The notes beneath the pieces are model-generated. The model had not been told where the DNA came from. It saw only the letters and a program-made list of their open reading frames with translations, and did not search any database. From Laetiporus sulphureus 93-53 (lineage: Eukaryota; Basidiomycota; Agaricomycetes; Polyporales; Laetiporaceae): a stretch of 64,000 nt of DNA. Location: the NCBI RefSeq assembly GCF_001632365.1, contig NW_024468569.1:62001-126000 (forward strand), given 5' to 3'. This document shows positions 22,501-33,210 of this stretch, in pieces; the stretch's first letter is position 1, and the number at the start of each line of letters is the position of its first letter. The position numbers were made by a program, and so were the translations under genes.

Positions 22501-25298
22501 CTGCAGATTTGTGTCACCAATCGCAAGCAAATCATCTATAAATTTTGCGTACTGCAGTCCGATGTCCTTCAGGAAGAGACTTTTCGACTTCATGTTCCAA
22601 TTGGTCGTTCATTTCTTCTCCGGAGACGGACACGCATTCGATCTCGACAGAAGTGGATCTTGGAGGCGCATCTGAGGTGCCTCCAAGGGCTATGCCACCA
22701 GTGACATCTCCTGACTCACCGTCAGCAATCCCGACGACAGAAGTCTTCTGGTGAATATAGAGTGAATCGATTTCGTCAGCATCGTCGGTTTTCGGTTGTT
22801 GTGCGACTTGCAACCTTTCTGCTACTTCCGGGCCAGCGTTCACAAGTATAGGCGTCAAACGATAGTCCTCCTCCACATCTTCGTCTATCAGCAAGTCGTC
22901 GATAGTTGCTGCCTGCTGATGCACGACCGCTGCTGAGCGATGTGTATCAAGGAACTCATCGGATAATGTTGCACCCTCCTTAACCTGAGCAGAATGGCGC
23001 TCCCGTCCCGTAGTAAGAAAGGAGCCCAGATCTGCATAGATGGCTTGGATGTCCTCAGGCGAAAGTCTGCCGATATCTGCAGAAACATGTCATTAAGCAT
23101 GCACAACGGAAAGGCATCGAACGAACGAACCTCCTAATTCAGCAAGATCCTCCATCTGGTCGACAAATTCCTTGGCGAGCGTAGAAGCCTCAGTAACCTG
23201 ATTCGAAGAGGCCTCCCCTTCCTGTACGTGTTCGGATGTCTCCTTGGGGTCAACAAAGCTGGAGAAGGCGGGAGCCTCTTCTTCAGGCAAGGCTTCTGCT
23301 TCGTCATCACTGATTTCTATGACTTCTGATTCATCCCGGGTGTCTGAAGTTTGTAAATGCCCTGGACCTGTTTCGATACGGCCGTGAACAAACGCAGGCG
23401 GCCAACTCCAGTCTACATGGGTATTGAGAGTAGGTGGAGAGGGAGACCTACGATTCTCGTTCAATGCCTTCAAACTTTCTGACAGTCCTTGACGTAATTC
23501 AGCGTGAGCAACATCCTGCGAGTCTATTGAGACAATGTTGGTTCGATTGATTTGCATTTAGGTATGGAAGAAGCAGAACCCACCTTCTTCGGTTAGTATA
23601 GTGTCTTGCTGTTCTTCGCCTTGTTGTAAATCCTCAGAATTTGCATAGAAAGGCTCCTCTATCATACTGGACTGCTTGTGGATGATCGTATCATCTTGGA
23701 CCGCGTGTGTCTCTTCAGTCTCCGCATTGTGCCCTATGTCAACACGATCCTCGTGCTCTTTTGACAACGGGATTCCTTCTACTGAGGGATGCAGCAAATC
23801 TCCCGCCGATGTCTGCACTGTCTGAGGGGTGAGTGCCTCAGGTGTAAGAAACATGCTGATTTCGTCATCTGCTGCGGTGAGATGAGATGGCGACGGGACA
23901 CGCGTGCGCAAATCACTCTCGCGTAGGTCGCCACCTGTAAAGAAGTCTTGGCCGTAGGTCCGCACGCCGTCCCACACATCTGGTAGCTGAACGTGTTCTG
24001 ATGTTTTCTTCACAGCAGCTTCTGCCATGATTTATTTAGAGAGAGACTACTCAGAAGCACCCAGGTCACGTACCAGTAGTGCCGAATTGATGGTGCTGCA
24101 CGGCGGCGTCCTCCCCGTGACCCACGCTTTTGTCCATAGCAATCCCGTGTGATGAGGGATATTCGCGTACATCCGCGTAGGAAAGGTCCGCTTAGCCATA
24201 GAGCAGTTAGTCACGATGCAAGCTCAAAAAAGGGGCATGATCAGTTACCTGTTTTGCACTCGGGCTCGGGCTCGTTTCCCGCACGCTCGATGACGTACTC
24301 TTCCGGAGGGAGTACGTGGGGGTTGCGCTCAGCACTCGAGTCCAACACTACATCCCCGCCGGAATATAGGTCCTCCGCGAACATCCGTGGGCCATCCCAA
24401 AGATCGGGCAAGCTTACGGGCTGGGCAACTGTCTCAGCTGCAGGGGGGAACTCTTGGACAAGTCAGTACACGGCAGCAGTGAATATATGCAAGCTTCACC
24501 TTCGGCTTGCTCGTTCTCCTCCTCCAAATAGTCATCGTCTTTCTCATCCTCCTCCATATCGAAATCGACGGTCATCTTCTCATCATGGTTGCCATAGTGC
24601 GCATGGCTGTAACCGACCCCTGCTTCACTTTCCGGCTTGTGCTCCGTTGCGAGAGCAATCTCGTCGGATCCTCCCTCAGAAGCTTCTTCCTCGTCTCCCG
24701 CGTCCTCATCGTATATGCCGGAGGCCTTCGTTTCAGCCTGTGCCGCAAGCTCTTCGTCTTCGCTTTCACCTTCGTTGTCGGAGAGAAGTTCATTGACTTC
24801 TCCCGCAGAGTCATTTGCCTGCTCGTCTTCATCCGACTCTGGCTGACCCTCTTCCTCCTCATGGACTTCATCCTCATCCTCGTAATCCTCGGACTCATGC
24901 TCCAATGCCAAAATGTTGCTTGCATGCTCGTATTCTGAGTCTGACCCGATGACAATGGGCTGCTCTGCATCACCAGGGGTTGTCGCTCGCTGCTTGCCCT
25001 TCGCCTCTCGGCGAGCCTTGATTTCAGCCAAGGAATCCTCTACGACATCATCTTCGCGGTCGCTCTCAATGGTCTGATCTTGGGCTTGGGCTTGAGCTTG
25101 AGCAGGAGCAGGAGCATGTTCTTTCTCGGGTACCTCATATCCCAGCACGCGTTTCAGTGCGCCGGTAATGTCGCCAATCCACGCGTCGAAGTCTGACTGC
25201 GGGAACTTGTCAAACGGGTTAATCACTGGTGCTCGAGGAACTGTCGATGACGCCAGAGTCGGGTAAAGATGATTGGGAGTGGAAAAAGGCGTCGTCAT
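19583..25298 (-). CDS. Very large acidic disordered protein, probably nuclear
   Basis: Not recognised. Start ATG 25296-25298 (MTTPFSTPNHLYPTLASSTV), stop at 19583-19585; about nine exons, perhaps 1,750 residues. Residues 1-45 look ordered (PFDKFPQSDFDAWIGDITGA), then comes a long Glu/Asp tract with an AQAQAQAQ run. A WDG motif occurs twice in separate exons: LPDLWDGPRMFAEDLYSGGD (about 24360-24420) and LPDVWDGVRTYGQDFFTGGD (about 23920-23985). Two segments fit SUMO-interacting motifs: VIEISDDEAE and PIVIGSDSEYE. A short ordered block, LEALDLDPNLVGVLRQLVGV, lies near 20280, and the C terminus is Arg/Lys-rich (KKQRVRGKAS). Composition and motifs suggest a nuclear scaffold or chromatin role; that is inference. 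It shares a 188-bp promoter region with REX2. Confidence 0.7.
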
Positions 25299-25486
25299 CT
25301 TGGGCGCGAGAGATAGAGCAGAGCCTTTGAAGTGAGCTTAGTTAAAGGGTGTTTTTGATGGCGGCATTACTGTGGCCCCAAAACAGGCATCATGGCACGT
25401 GACTCACACCATGGGCTTGGGCCATGCCAACGCCATGCAGTTGCCAACGCTTGAGCTCGCTCGCTCAAGTTTCCACTTTCGAGTGA
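25299..25486. promoter_or_regulatory. Shared divergent promoter, acidic protein gene / REX2
   Basis: Only 188 bp separate the start of the large leftward gene from the first usable REX2 ATG, so both leaders and promoters must fit here. No TATA box is obvious. Repeated GCTCGCTCGCTC-like and CCATGCCAACGCCATGC strings occur. Confidence 0.5.
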
Positions 25487-26639
25487 ATGTTCGCTCGTAT
25501 TCTTCCCCTGCGGTGCAGATATCTTCGTATCAACACTGTAAACTGCCGCAGTTTTTCGTTGAGGCGCTATACCATGACAACTGAAAGACTGCCGCTTACC
25601 TTTGGGTCGGGACCCATGGTCTGGATTGACTGCGAGATGACCGGACTAAATCCACGCACGGACAAAATTTTGGAAATCGCTGTGAGCAGTTTCCTGTCAT
25701 AGTTTGGGTCTACCACTGATCCATCTGATACAACAGGTGCTGATTACCAATGGAAACTTGGAGCTCGTTGATGATGGAATCGAGTTCGTAATACGCACTG
25801 AAAAGGAAGTCCTTGATAGGTGCGTCTTGCATATCATCGACTAGAAAGACTCTTGAGCTGTAAATTTTGCCTAGAATGGATGAATGGTGTACGAATCAGC
25901 ACGGAAAGGTACGCACATAGCACTCATTTGTTCAGTCTGGGACCTCACAGTCTGAGCACCAGTCCGGTCTGACTGCAGCTTGCCTAGAATCTCCATATAC
26001 GAAGGAACACGTAGCCAAGCAAGTGCTCGCGTACATTCGAAAATGGATTCCCGACCCGCAGACAGGCGTACTAGCAGGCAACTCAGTCCATGCTGATAGG
26101 TCTTTCTTGGTAGAGGAAATGCCAGAGATTACGGATTGGCTACATTATCGGTGCGTGATATTGTCAAAGGAATCCAATGCAACTTATATTCGCAATGCGA
26201 ACGTTGACACGTTTCAATTGCGCGTGTTCAGTATTGTTGGTGAGCCCGGTCCTCTGATCTCTACGCGTGATTACTATACTAACCGTCTTCATCAGATGTC
26301 TCGTCTATCAAAGTCAGTCCACCAATCTTTCATAAGATTTCTTGCTAACTATTTCGCGTAGGAGCTATGTCGCAGATGGTACCCTAACATGAAAATGCCC
26401 AAGGACGGAATCAAGGAAATCACTCATCGGTAAGCTTTTTGCTGCGCTTCCTGCAATCATCCCTTGTTGATAAGTGGTCTGCAGTGCCCTGGATGATATT
26501 CAGGCATCAATCAGAGGTATGTACAACCCATTGTCACACACCGCTGTTTCTCATGATGCTTGTAGAGCTGCAATGGTATCGCAAGAATATCTTCATTCCG
26601 CGGGAACGCACGCAATCCCAAACTGCGAGTTGCGAATAG
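25487..26639 (+). CDS. REX2: Oligoribonuclease REX2 (REXO2/Orn), mitochondrial and cytosolic
   Basis: DEDDh 3'-5' exonuclease that degrades 2-5-nt RNA fragments. From ATG 25574, nine exons (25574-25681, 25737-25819, 25875-25908, 25963-26150, 26232-26239, 26296-26312, 26362-26429, 26485-26516, 26566-26639) give 203 residues, the Orn core length. DEDDh residues: Asp and Glu in MVWIDCEMTGLN, Asp in NSVHADRSFL, His and Asp in THRALDDIQASIREL. The frame is open upstream to ATG 25487, adding 29 residues rich in Arg and without acids (MFARILPLRCRYLRINTVNC), a typical mitochondrial presequence. Both starts may be used, as reported for human REXO2. Exon 5 has only 8 nt and exon 6 only 17. Exon sums and phases agree. 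Confidence 0.93.
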
Positions 26640-27052
26640 GTTGACGTTCTTAACCAGTAGTCCTATTCATCTCGGATGCTGGTGGGCGTCGCTCGACGTG
26701 ACTTTTTCGCCAACTTTTGTTGTCGAGATCGTCGCTATCCGCGGGGACCTGCCTTCTGACACAGTTGTCATTGTCTATGTAATCCTGGTTATCCATGATA
26801 CATCCTTTGTCTATGCTAGGTGGCTCTAATGGTGCAGACACGACGTAGTGATCAGCGGAAGAACCGTATTCTAAAGGCTACAGTGACGAAAACTCAATGT
26901 CAGTTACGAGTATAGTGACTACCGCACGCAAATGAGAATGTATCAGACGGAGATATGGATAGATAGAGGTACACGGACAGCAAATTGGAATCATCATCCT
27001 ATATAACAGTAAAAGAGTAAAAGACCACGACCTACGAGTGCGCTGTAATGCC
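26640..27052. other. Convergent 3' region of REX2 and SAP/F-box gene
   Basis: About 410 bp where the two transcripts converge. Short ORFs show no recognisable product. AT-rich stretches that could hold polyadenylation signals occur at 26985-27020. Confidence 0.4.
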
Positions 27053-28367
27053 CTAATTGAGATTTCGCAACTTCATCCACTCCTTGTCGTTCGCATTGAA
27101 GTCGACACCCTTCCGCTTCCACCACTCCCGCGCCGCCTCGCCACCGCCAATCGCGTCCTCCAAGGCCTCCTCGATGTCGCACATACGGTACTGGATGGGC
27201 AATCCACTCTTGTCCCACCATTCCAGCACCTCTGGACGGTTATGCCGCGTCGCTCCAGTCAATGAATCCTGGTCGAACACCACTTGTAATCCGCTGCCGA
27301 GCCACCATTTTAGGACGTCCACATTGCCGTGGCAGCTAGCATGGTACAGCGCATGTATATCATACTTGAAGTCGAGTTGCGAACGTGCCCACCACTCAAG
27401 CACATCTACGTGCCCCGCCATGCTCGCCATGTCCATCACACGCCCGATCTTCAACGGAAGTCCGTACGCGCTGTTAGCATGCTTCCACCATGCAAGCACA
27501 GCAAGCCTGTTCTTCGAACTCGCTGTTTCAAGCGCCGCTATCGTGTACTCAAGCCGGATTCCGGAATGGAGCCACCAGTTGAGCGACGCTACCTGCCCAT
27601 TGCGAGAAGCGCCATCGATCGTATCCGCGATAGAATTAGGTTTAGGCAAAGGTAGCAAATCCGGATGCTGGTCGTGAGCATGTTTCCACCAGGAAAGGAC
27701 GGTTGTGCGGCCATGCAACGATGCTGTAACGGGGAGGAGGTCTTTCTCGTACATGTGCATAAATGTTGAGCGATGCAGTGTGAAGAAATACTCCAGCACA
27801 TTGACGTAGCCAAAGCGGGCGGCGAGTATTGCTCCAAGTCTTGTGGGCGGATGAGTGGCTGGGTCAGATGCACGGATGACAGGGAGATATCCTGTCAATA
27901 TGGCATAGTCGGAAGGAGATGCCCGTGTCCATTCGAGCGGCTCGGGTAGAGATGATGGTACTCCAACTGCTTTCGCTAGTTCCCAGTCCCCGACGCGGTC
28001 CATTATCTCAGCCAGCAACTCCACCGGCAAGTCGGGAATTCTGGCTTGTCGGAGACGTTGCTTTAATCCGTCTGTGGGCGAGGACAAGGCAGACGAGCTT
28101 GTCATGCCATTGATAGCCGGGAGGAGGTGATAGATGTGTAAATCGTGTTGTGCAAGTCGTGATGCGAGCTCGTGGTCTGTCCCGCCTGTCGGGAGAGATC
28201 GTATTTTAAGGAACATCAAGAGTTGGTCGTGCGTGAGACGACAGTAAGCATTGTAAATTTCGTTACAGTCATGTTTCTGCTCTTGAATAAGTCGAATCTG
28301 CCAAAGAAAATATAGCCACACTCACATCCATACGATCCGTAAAAAAACTAAGGTGGAAGGTTAAGGA
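27053..28367 (-). CDS. SAP + F-box protein with Trp-Trp ankyrin-like repeats
   Basis: The stop is at 27053-27055. The main exon is open up to 28321, where an in-frame TGA sits just upstream, so the start must be spliced. The nearest choice is ATGGAT at about 28362-28367 joined over a 28-nt GTGAGT...TTGGCAG segment, which is shorter than normal introns; the start is therefore unresolved. The protein has, in order, a SAP-like segment (YNAYCRLTHDQLLMFLKIRS), an F-box-like helix pair (IPDLPVELLAEIMDRVGDWE) and about seven ankyrin-like units ending in Trp-Trp, such as VLSWWKHAH, VLAWWKHAN, VLEWWARSQ, VLKWWLGSG, VLEWWDKSG. SAP binds nucleic acid and F-boxes recruit Skp1 in SCF ligases; whether this protein does both is inferred. 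Such repeats are common in Agaricomycete genomes. Confidence 0.78.
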
Positions 28368-28719
28368 GGGATTTAGATCGCACATATGTTATGGATGATG
28401 CGGATCGTATTTACGCGTATTTGTCAAGAGCTTTGAGTCCTAACAAGGCCAAACAAATTATCCGAAGTGTCCCAGTTCGGAATCCGGATGTGATCGACGA
28501 TCGTGGCCGTTGGGGCCGCCACGCTACCGCTGCAAGTAAGTCCCAATCATGAAACCGGGTGCTTGGAAGGTTTAAAAGAATCGGAGAGGACAACATTTCT
28601 GTGGTAAATCAAACCGACAATTCAGCGATTAGTAGCATTTCAATTGTCACAACTTTATCTTAACAGGAACTTGAGCAGTTAGGCCGACGACTTGAATTTT
28701 TTCACGAGATCACGCAGCG

Positions 28720-29939
28720 ATGGAACTTTTCGACAGACTTGGAAAGCTAATAAACATACCTCCGTAGGTTATCCAGAATGCCTGGCGTGCGGTGATTAAC
28801 CGGAACCTCTGCATTCAAGCGTATCCATTGAGTTTGTACCGGGAGATGGCTCCGACTGGGAAGAAGGAAGCACCAAAGCGGAGAACGTCTATCCCTTCCT
28901 CTTTTCCGAGGGTCACTTGGGTGTCCCTCAAAAGCTGCTGTACAAAGCGTACCTGGTTGCTATTCCAGTCTTCATGCGCTTGAAAAAGGGGCTGGGTTCG
29001 GACGGCCTTGTGCATCCGTCCGATACCTTCACAGAATCCATTAGCAACTCTTGTGCTGTGATCCTTCTTGCCAATCCAGCGCACCAAACTGCTTTAAATG
29101 TGCGAAAGCGTTTGGTGCAGTCGACAGCCGTCGATGCGCGGCATGAACTGGAGGTAACTACCGCGCTGCTGACTGTGCGTGATTGTTCGAAGCAGTCGAT
29201 CCTGTGGCATCACCGGAGGTGGTTACTCCGACATGTTTTTGCGCCATTCACCACTAGCACGGAGGCCTCAGCCGAGCATGGCGCAGACTCGCTCATCAAT
29301 GTCGACATGACGCCAGAAGCCTTTCAAGAGGAGTTTGCTGTCACTGCGAAGGCATGCGAAACTTATCACAGGAATTATTACGCCTGGATCCACCGCTACA
29401 TTTGCCTGGAATCTCTCACCATTCTCGCGCGCTCCTCTTCTCCCTTTGCTGCGGTGTATCACTCGCTTCTGGTGGGCGAGTTCACTTCCATGCGCCGGTG
29501 GGTCGAACTTCACGTTTCGGACTACACGGCCGTGCAGTACCTGTGTGCTGTCGAAACATTCTTTCTGGGAGCTACCCATCCAGGTTCCTCGCGCGCACTC
29601 CCGTCGAGCGTACTCGATGCTCCGCCGATGCTAGACCACGCAGCGTCGCTCGTCGAATCATTCCCCGACCACGAGACGCTGTGGCTCTACCTGCGCGCAA
29701 GCACGTCCGTCCCACGCCGGAACGGAACTTCAGATCGTGACACTAGAAATCAACTCCTCTCGTTTGCGCGCCGATATATCACCGCATATCCCTCGTCAAG
29801 CGCGGTACCACAGTCACTTACAACAGCGGATTCGCCGCTTATACATAGGCATGCCTGTCGGCTCGTAGCGTGGCTGTCTCTTCAGGTGAGCCGCCTCCAG
29901 CAATCCCATGCTGCGGAGCATCACACGATCAGGATTTGA
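28720..29939 (+). CDS. PTAR1-like protein prenyltransferase alpha-subunit repeat protein
   Basis: Related to PTAR1/Ecm9, the alpha subunit type of geranylgeranyltransferase-III, which pairs with a RabGGT beta subunit to prenylate SNARE Ykt6 and FBXL2 in animals. Exon 1 is 28720-28763 (MELFDRLGKLINIPP) and exon 2 begins at 28820, joined in phase 2 by a 56-bp intron; the second exon is open to TGA 29937-29939. The N-terminal block ENVYPFLFSEGHLGVPQKLL matches the family layout. Prenyltransferase alpha repeats follow: ALNVRKRLVQ, SILWHHRRWLLRHV, ETYHRNYYAWIHRYICLE, EFTSMRRWVELHVSDYTAVQY and FPDHETLWLYLRA. A GTGAGC donor at 29886 suggests a further 3' exon and a different end (up to about 30066) that I could not phase. 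An ATG at 28391 opens only a short, unrelated frame. Confidence 0.82.
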
Positions 29940-30066
29940 TAATCATTTCCGCGCCCATTTGCAGCAGGGATTGCTCACAGGCAGAGAAGGCCAGCTTGCA
30001 AGACACATGATCGCTGGAAACGTGGACAACCAAGAAATCCTCAGAGAGCTGTCTTTAGAGCAGTAA

Positions 30067-30489
30067 GACATGGCCATGAAAGTGAGTGTATTGCTTGCCA
30101 CAGCTGTAACTGCTAAAAGGTGTGACATGTGAAGGGCTCAACGCCTATTATATTATAGGTCACCTGAGCGGGTTATGATCTGGGTTATCAACATTATGTA
30201 TAGGAACAAGTAACGACGGTGTACTGATACTTTCGTCAGGCAGGGCCGCCTCCAAATGGGCACGAGATGCATATGAAAAGCTATTTGTAAGTATGGAACA
30301 GTGCAAGGCTTGAATGAATGGAGAAATGTGATGCCAGAGGGATGCGCGCTAAAGGAACCACGACGAAAGTAGACTGAATGGCAGTTATACCAGCTGTGTA
30401 GGAATCACGCATATAGCGGTTATGGCTCGTGGAGATGTCTGCAGGCCCACGAATGTCAGCGAGTAGGAGACAAACCAGTTCTAAAAGAC
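30067..30489. other. Convergent 3' region, no gene seen
   Basis: Lies between the PTAR1-like gene (rightward) and the SWIB gene (leftward). No ORF with recognisable features; the last exon of the PTAR1-like gene may reach into its left part. Confidence 0.35.
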
Positions 30490-31353
30490 TTACTGTCCCA
30501 GAACCTTGTTCATCTTGAACATATCAATTTTATCAACGTTGAAGATTGCCTTGAGTTTATCATCGCATATAATCTCCTTCTTGTATGCTGGGTTTTGCAG
30601 ATCATGCTCCTTGATGTACACCCACAGCTGCTTGACGACTTGGGGGCGTGACATTTTCTCCACGTCCAACACCGCCTTCAGGGGCTCGCTGCAGATGGCG
30701 AAGTGGAAACATGAGCAAGGCTCCGTAATCACGACAGGAATGGAAACTGACCTCAACATGTATTCTTTCTGGAATCCACCGCCCCGTTTCTTCTTCTTCG
30801 GTTCACCATCTCCCTCGCTACCCTCAGCCTCTGAGTCAACGGTGGCAGCGCTCTTCGCGCCCCTCTTTCCGCCCCTTTTCGCACCGCCCCTGCCCCTAGT
30901 CCCTCTGGTCGACGAAGCGCGCGAGCTGCGAGAGCGGCCGTTGATCTCGTCTGAGAGCTGGCGCGCGAGCTGCTCATCCGTCATCCTCCCGGACTTCTTC
31001 GACTTCTTCGCTTTCGGAGAAGCGGCGGACACCTCCTCCTCGCCTTCCTCCTCGTTCTCATCCACAGATTCCTCCTCCTTTTCAGCTCGTCTCTTCCTCT
31101 TTCCCTTAGGAGATGACGCACCCTCCTCCTCCTCCTCGTTGCCATTTACCTCCGCATTCACCTCCTCGTACACGCCCGCAATCAACAGGTCAATCTCGTC
31201 CTTGTTCTCTTTGATAAACTCCTGCGTGAGCGAGGAATCTTGTTCCAGAAGTTGCTTCCGGACGCGTTTTGCGCTGATGGTACCCAGGTCGATCCCGGGC
31301 GCAGTCAGAATTTCGCGGATTTTGGGCTCCAACGCCTGAATCTGTGACTTCAT
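30490..31353 (-). CDS. DEK_C and SWIB domain protein (UAF30/Spp27-like)
   Basis: Start ATG 31351-31353 (MKSQIQALEPKIREILTAPG), stop at 30490-30492, one 63-bp intron at 30689-30751 in phase 2; 266 residues. The N-terminal 60 residues form a DEK_C helical domain, which binds DNA. The middle is an acidic and basic low-complexity linker with RGRGGAKRGGKRG repeats and Lys-rich nuclear localisation signals. The C-terminal SWIB/MDM2 domain reads KEYMLS-EPLKAVL, RPQVVKQLWVYIKEHDLQN, EIICDDKLKAIF and KMNKVLGQ. Homologues include Uaf30 of the RNA polymerase I upstream activation factor and S. pombe Spp27. The longer frame to 31551 is open but its leader is not conserved in character, so I chose the internal ATG. 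Confidence 0.9.
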   Translation of the reverse strand: MKSQIQALEPKIREILTAPGIDLGTISAKRVRKQLLEQDSSLTQEFIKENKDEIDLLIAGVYEEVNAEVNGNEEEEEGASSPKGKRKRRAEKEEESVDENEEEGEEEVSAASPKAKKSKKSGRMTDEQLARQLSDEINGRSRSSRASSTRGTRGRGGAKRGGKRGAKSAATVDSEAEGSEGDGEPKKKKRGGGFQKEYMLRSVSIPVVITEPCSCFHFAICSEPLKAVLDVEKMSRPQVVKQLWVYIKEHDLQNPAYKKEIICDDKLKAIFNVDKIDMFKMNKVLGQ

Positions 31354-32619
31354 TGCGGCAAACTGCAGCAGCTGTTCCGAAATGGGAAAAATTCGAGGAA
31401 ACGATAGGCGCGAATAGTGGCAGTGAGTAGGAATCTGAACGACGAACGCGATTTGGAATGGCACGGGTCTTGGCTGAGGCGCGAAAAGGCGCGAAAGTGG
31501 CTGAGCTTTTCCTATTGGCTGGCGAGGAGCAAGTGCGCACGTGATCAACACGTATATACATCAACGAACGCGTCTTCGCCTACGGGCGTGGCAGTAGCCA
31601 CGAGCCATGTGCAGGAAGTACTGTGCAACAATTATAGCTTTAATCGGTCTCATTAGCACGGACAGGCGCCGTGCGAAACGCGATATACGAGCGTGTTCGA
31701 AAGCAATCACGATATCATACCTGAACTACGCGCGTATATCGTACTACTATTTAGATGTTATGAAGAAATACGATCGAACGGAACCAAAAAAAAGTCACGT
31801 CCACATTAAATCTGGGTTCATCCACGCACGCGCATTACCCCGGGTCGATCCACTAAATAGTCAAAAAGTTCGTCCAAGCGTTTAGGTGGGTTCGGCACCG
31901 CGGAGCATGTTGCAACTCCGAGGGTAGTGGAGGAACTTACGCGCATTGACCTCGCGGTCGACATTACCGGGTCAGTCAGCAGACATAATCATTCGGATGA
32001 CCAGGATACCTCACCACGGCTACCAATGGAGAGCAGCCATGAACGATCCAATTCGTATTTTCCGCATACCACATACCGTGCTGCGTCAGATGAAAGACCT
32101 AAGGCTAACACATGTTCTTTGAGAACGCTGCGGCTCTCATGAAGATTCTATCGGATCTAAATAACGGCCCCAGAGATCCATCCGAGTCAACTCTGAAGAG
32201 CATATTCTGTGCATCCCTGATAGGCCGTTACTAAAGATGGCACATACCCGACGATGGAATGGACGAACCACGTTTCCTTCTCTAGCTCATCCTTGATGGT
32301 ATCATAATTAGTTCTATTGATATGCCCGATCTCCATCCTCTCATCTAGTCTGACCTCCCTTCGTAATCAGAGTGATTGCACGGACGCAATTTGCTTCGTA
32401 GGGAACAAAATAGCCGAACACATGGTTGGCACTGTTCATCCTCTCACCAGAATGGGAGCCATTGCAGGAGTAGTCAATGCATTCTGCACCTGCGATAGAT
32501 GAGTTGTACGAAGCGCTGTCAGACGAACAGCAACGGTACGATTCTCAACGAACGCTTGCCTGGAAAGTCGCCACGACATGGACGTTGAAATTCGAGCGCA
32601 CTCAGCATGCTTTCCCGTA
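31354..32619. other. Intergenic, no gene recognised
   Basis: Holds the SWIB gene promoter at its left side. Short ORFs on both strands carry no motif. A GTATATACATC string near 31552-31562 is TATA-like but about 200 bp from the SWIB start. Confidence 0.35.
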
Positions 32620-32787
32620 TCAATAGCGGGTATGGTGGTGTGTCTTGACGCGTTGATTGTATGCACGTATTCCCCAGAATAGAACGACAGCGACAACGAC
32701 AATGGGTATGAGGTAGAGAAGGCGGACCCAGATGAGGCAGAAAAAGAAGAGGACGATGCTCAGGAAAACGATGTCCTGCTCATCCAT
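32620..32787 (-). CDS. Small membrane protein candidate, 55 residues
   Basis: Not recognised. ATG at 32785-32787, TGA at 32620-32622, no intron. After MDEQDIVFLS the protein is a nearly continuous hydrophobic stretch of about 35 residues (VLFFFCLIWVRLLYLIPIVV and onward to LFWG), interrupted by a single Arg and a Pro, then ends in a basic tail (RAYNQRVKTHHHTRY). This looks like two short membrane helices with a tight turn, or one long helix, with the tail in the cytosol. A TATATAA box at 32933-32940 lies about 145 bp upstream on the same strand, which supports transcription. The opposite strand also has an open acidic frame here, a possible artefact of complementing hydrophobic codons, so caution is needed. 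Confidence 0.5.
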   Translation of the reverse strand: MDEQDIVFLSIVLFFFCLIWVRLLYLIPIVVVAVVLFWGIRAYNQRVKTHHHTRY

Positions 32788-32932
32788 ACTGTGGGCGCAG
32801 TGTATCGCTGGATGTCCAGCGAGAGTGAGCGATTAAAAGGACCGTATGGGCGCTAATAATCTTGCTCGGGAGTGACTCGGATTGCGCTTGAAGTAAGTTC
32901 AAGCTCAAGAGGCAGCGACGGTGATCGATACT

Positions 32933-32940
32933 TTATATAA
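32933..32940 (-). promoter_or_regulatory. TATA box upstream of the 55-residue ORF
   Basis: Leftward reading gives GGTTATATAAAGTATC, a good TATA match, in the 420-bp gap between the small ORF and the 3' end of HRD3. Confidence 0.45.
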
Positions 32941-33210
32941 CCTCCTGACCTCCGTCCCTCAGAGAAGGAGGTATTTTGTTATCTGCCTAGGGGAGACAAG
33001 GTGATCGAGGCCTGCATCATGATGAGGAACGTAGCATTCCCATGGCGACTTGTAAACGTGTACGCTTCTCGAGACTTCTCTCACCCGAACTGGAGGTCCA
33101 GGTTGTCGAACACTGTGCTGAGGCCCACTCGGGCGGGTATTTGTGGATATATAGTACAAACAAACCCCAGGTAGCTACGAAACAAATGAACAAAACGACG
33201 TGTGGAAACT

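Noticed and set aside
24149..24938. Rightward ORFs of 215 and 143 codons
   Set aside because: Complement of the Glu/Asp-rich exons of the large leftward gene.
28391..28552. Rightward 53-codon ORF before the PTAR1-like gene
   Set aside because: Does not join in phase to the conserved PTAR1 start at 28720.
30506..31339. 277-codon rightward ORF rich in Ser/Phe
   Set aside because: Antisense of the low-complexity SWIB protein exon.
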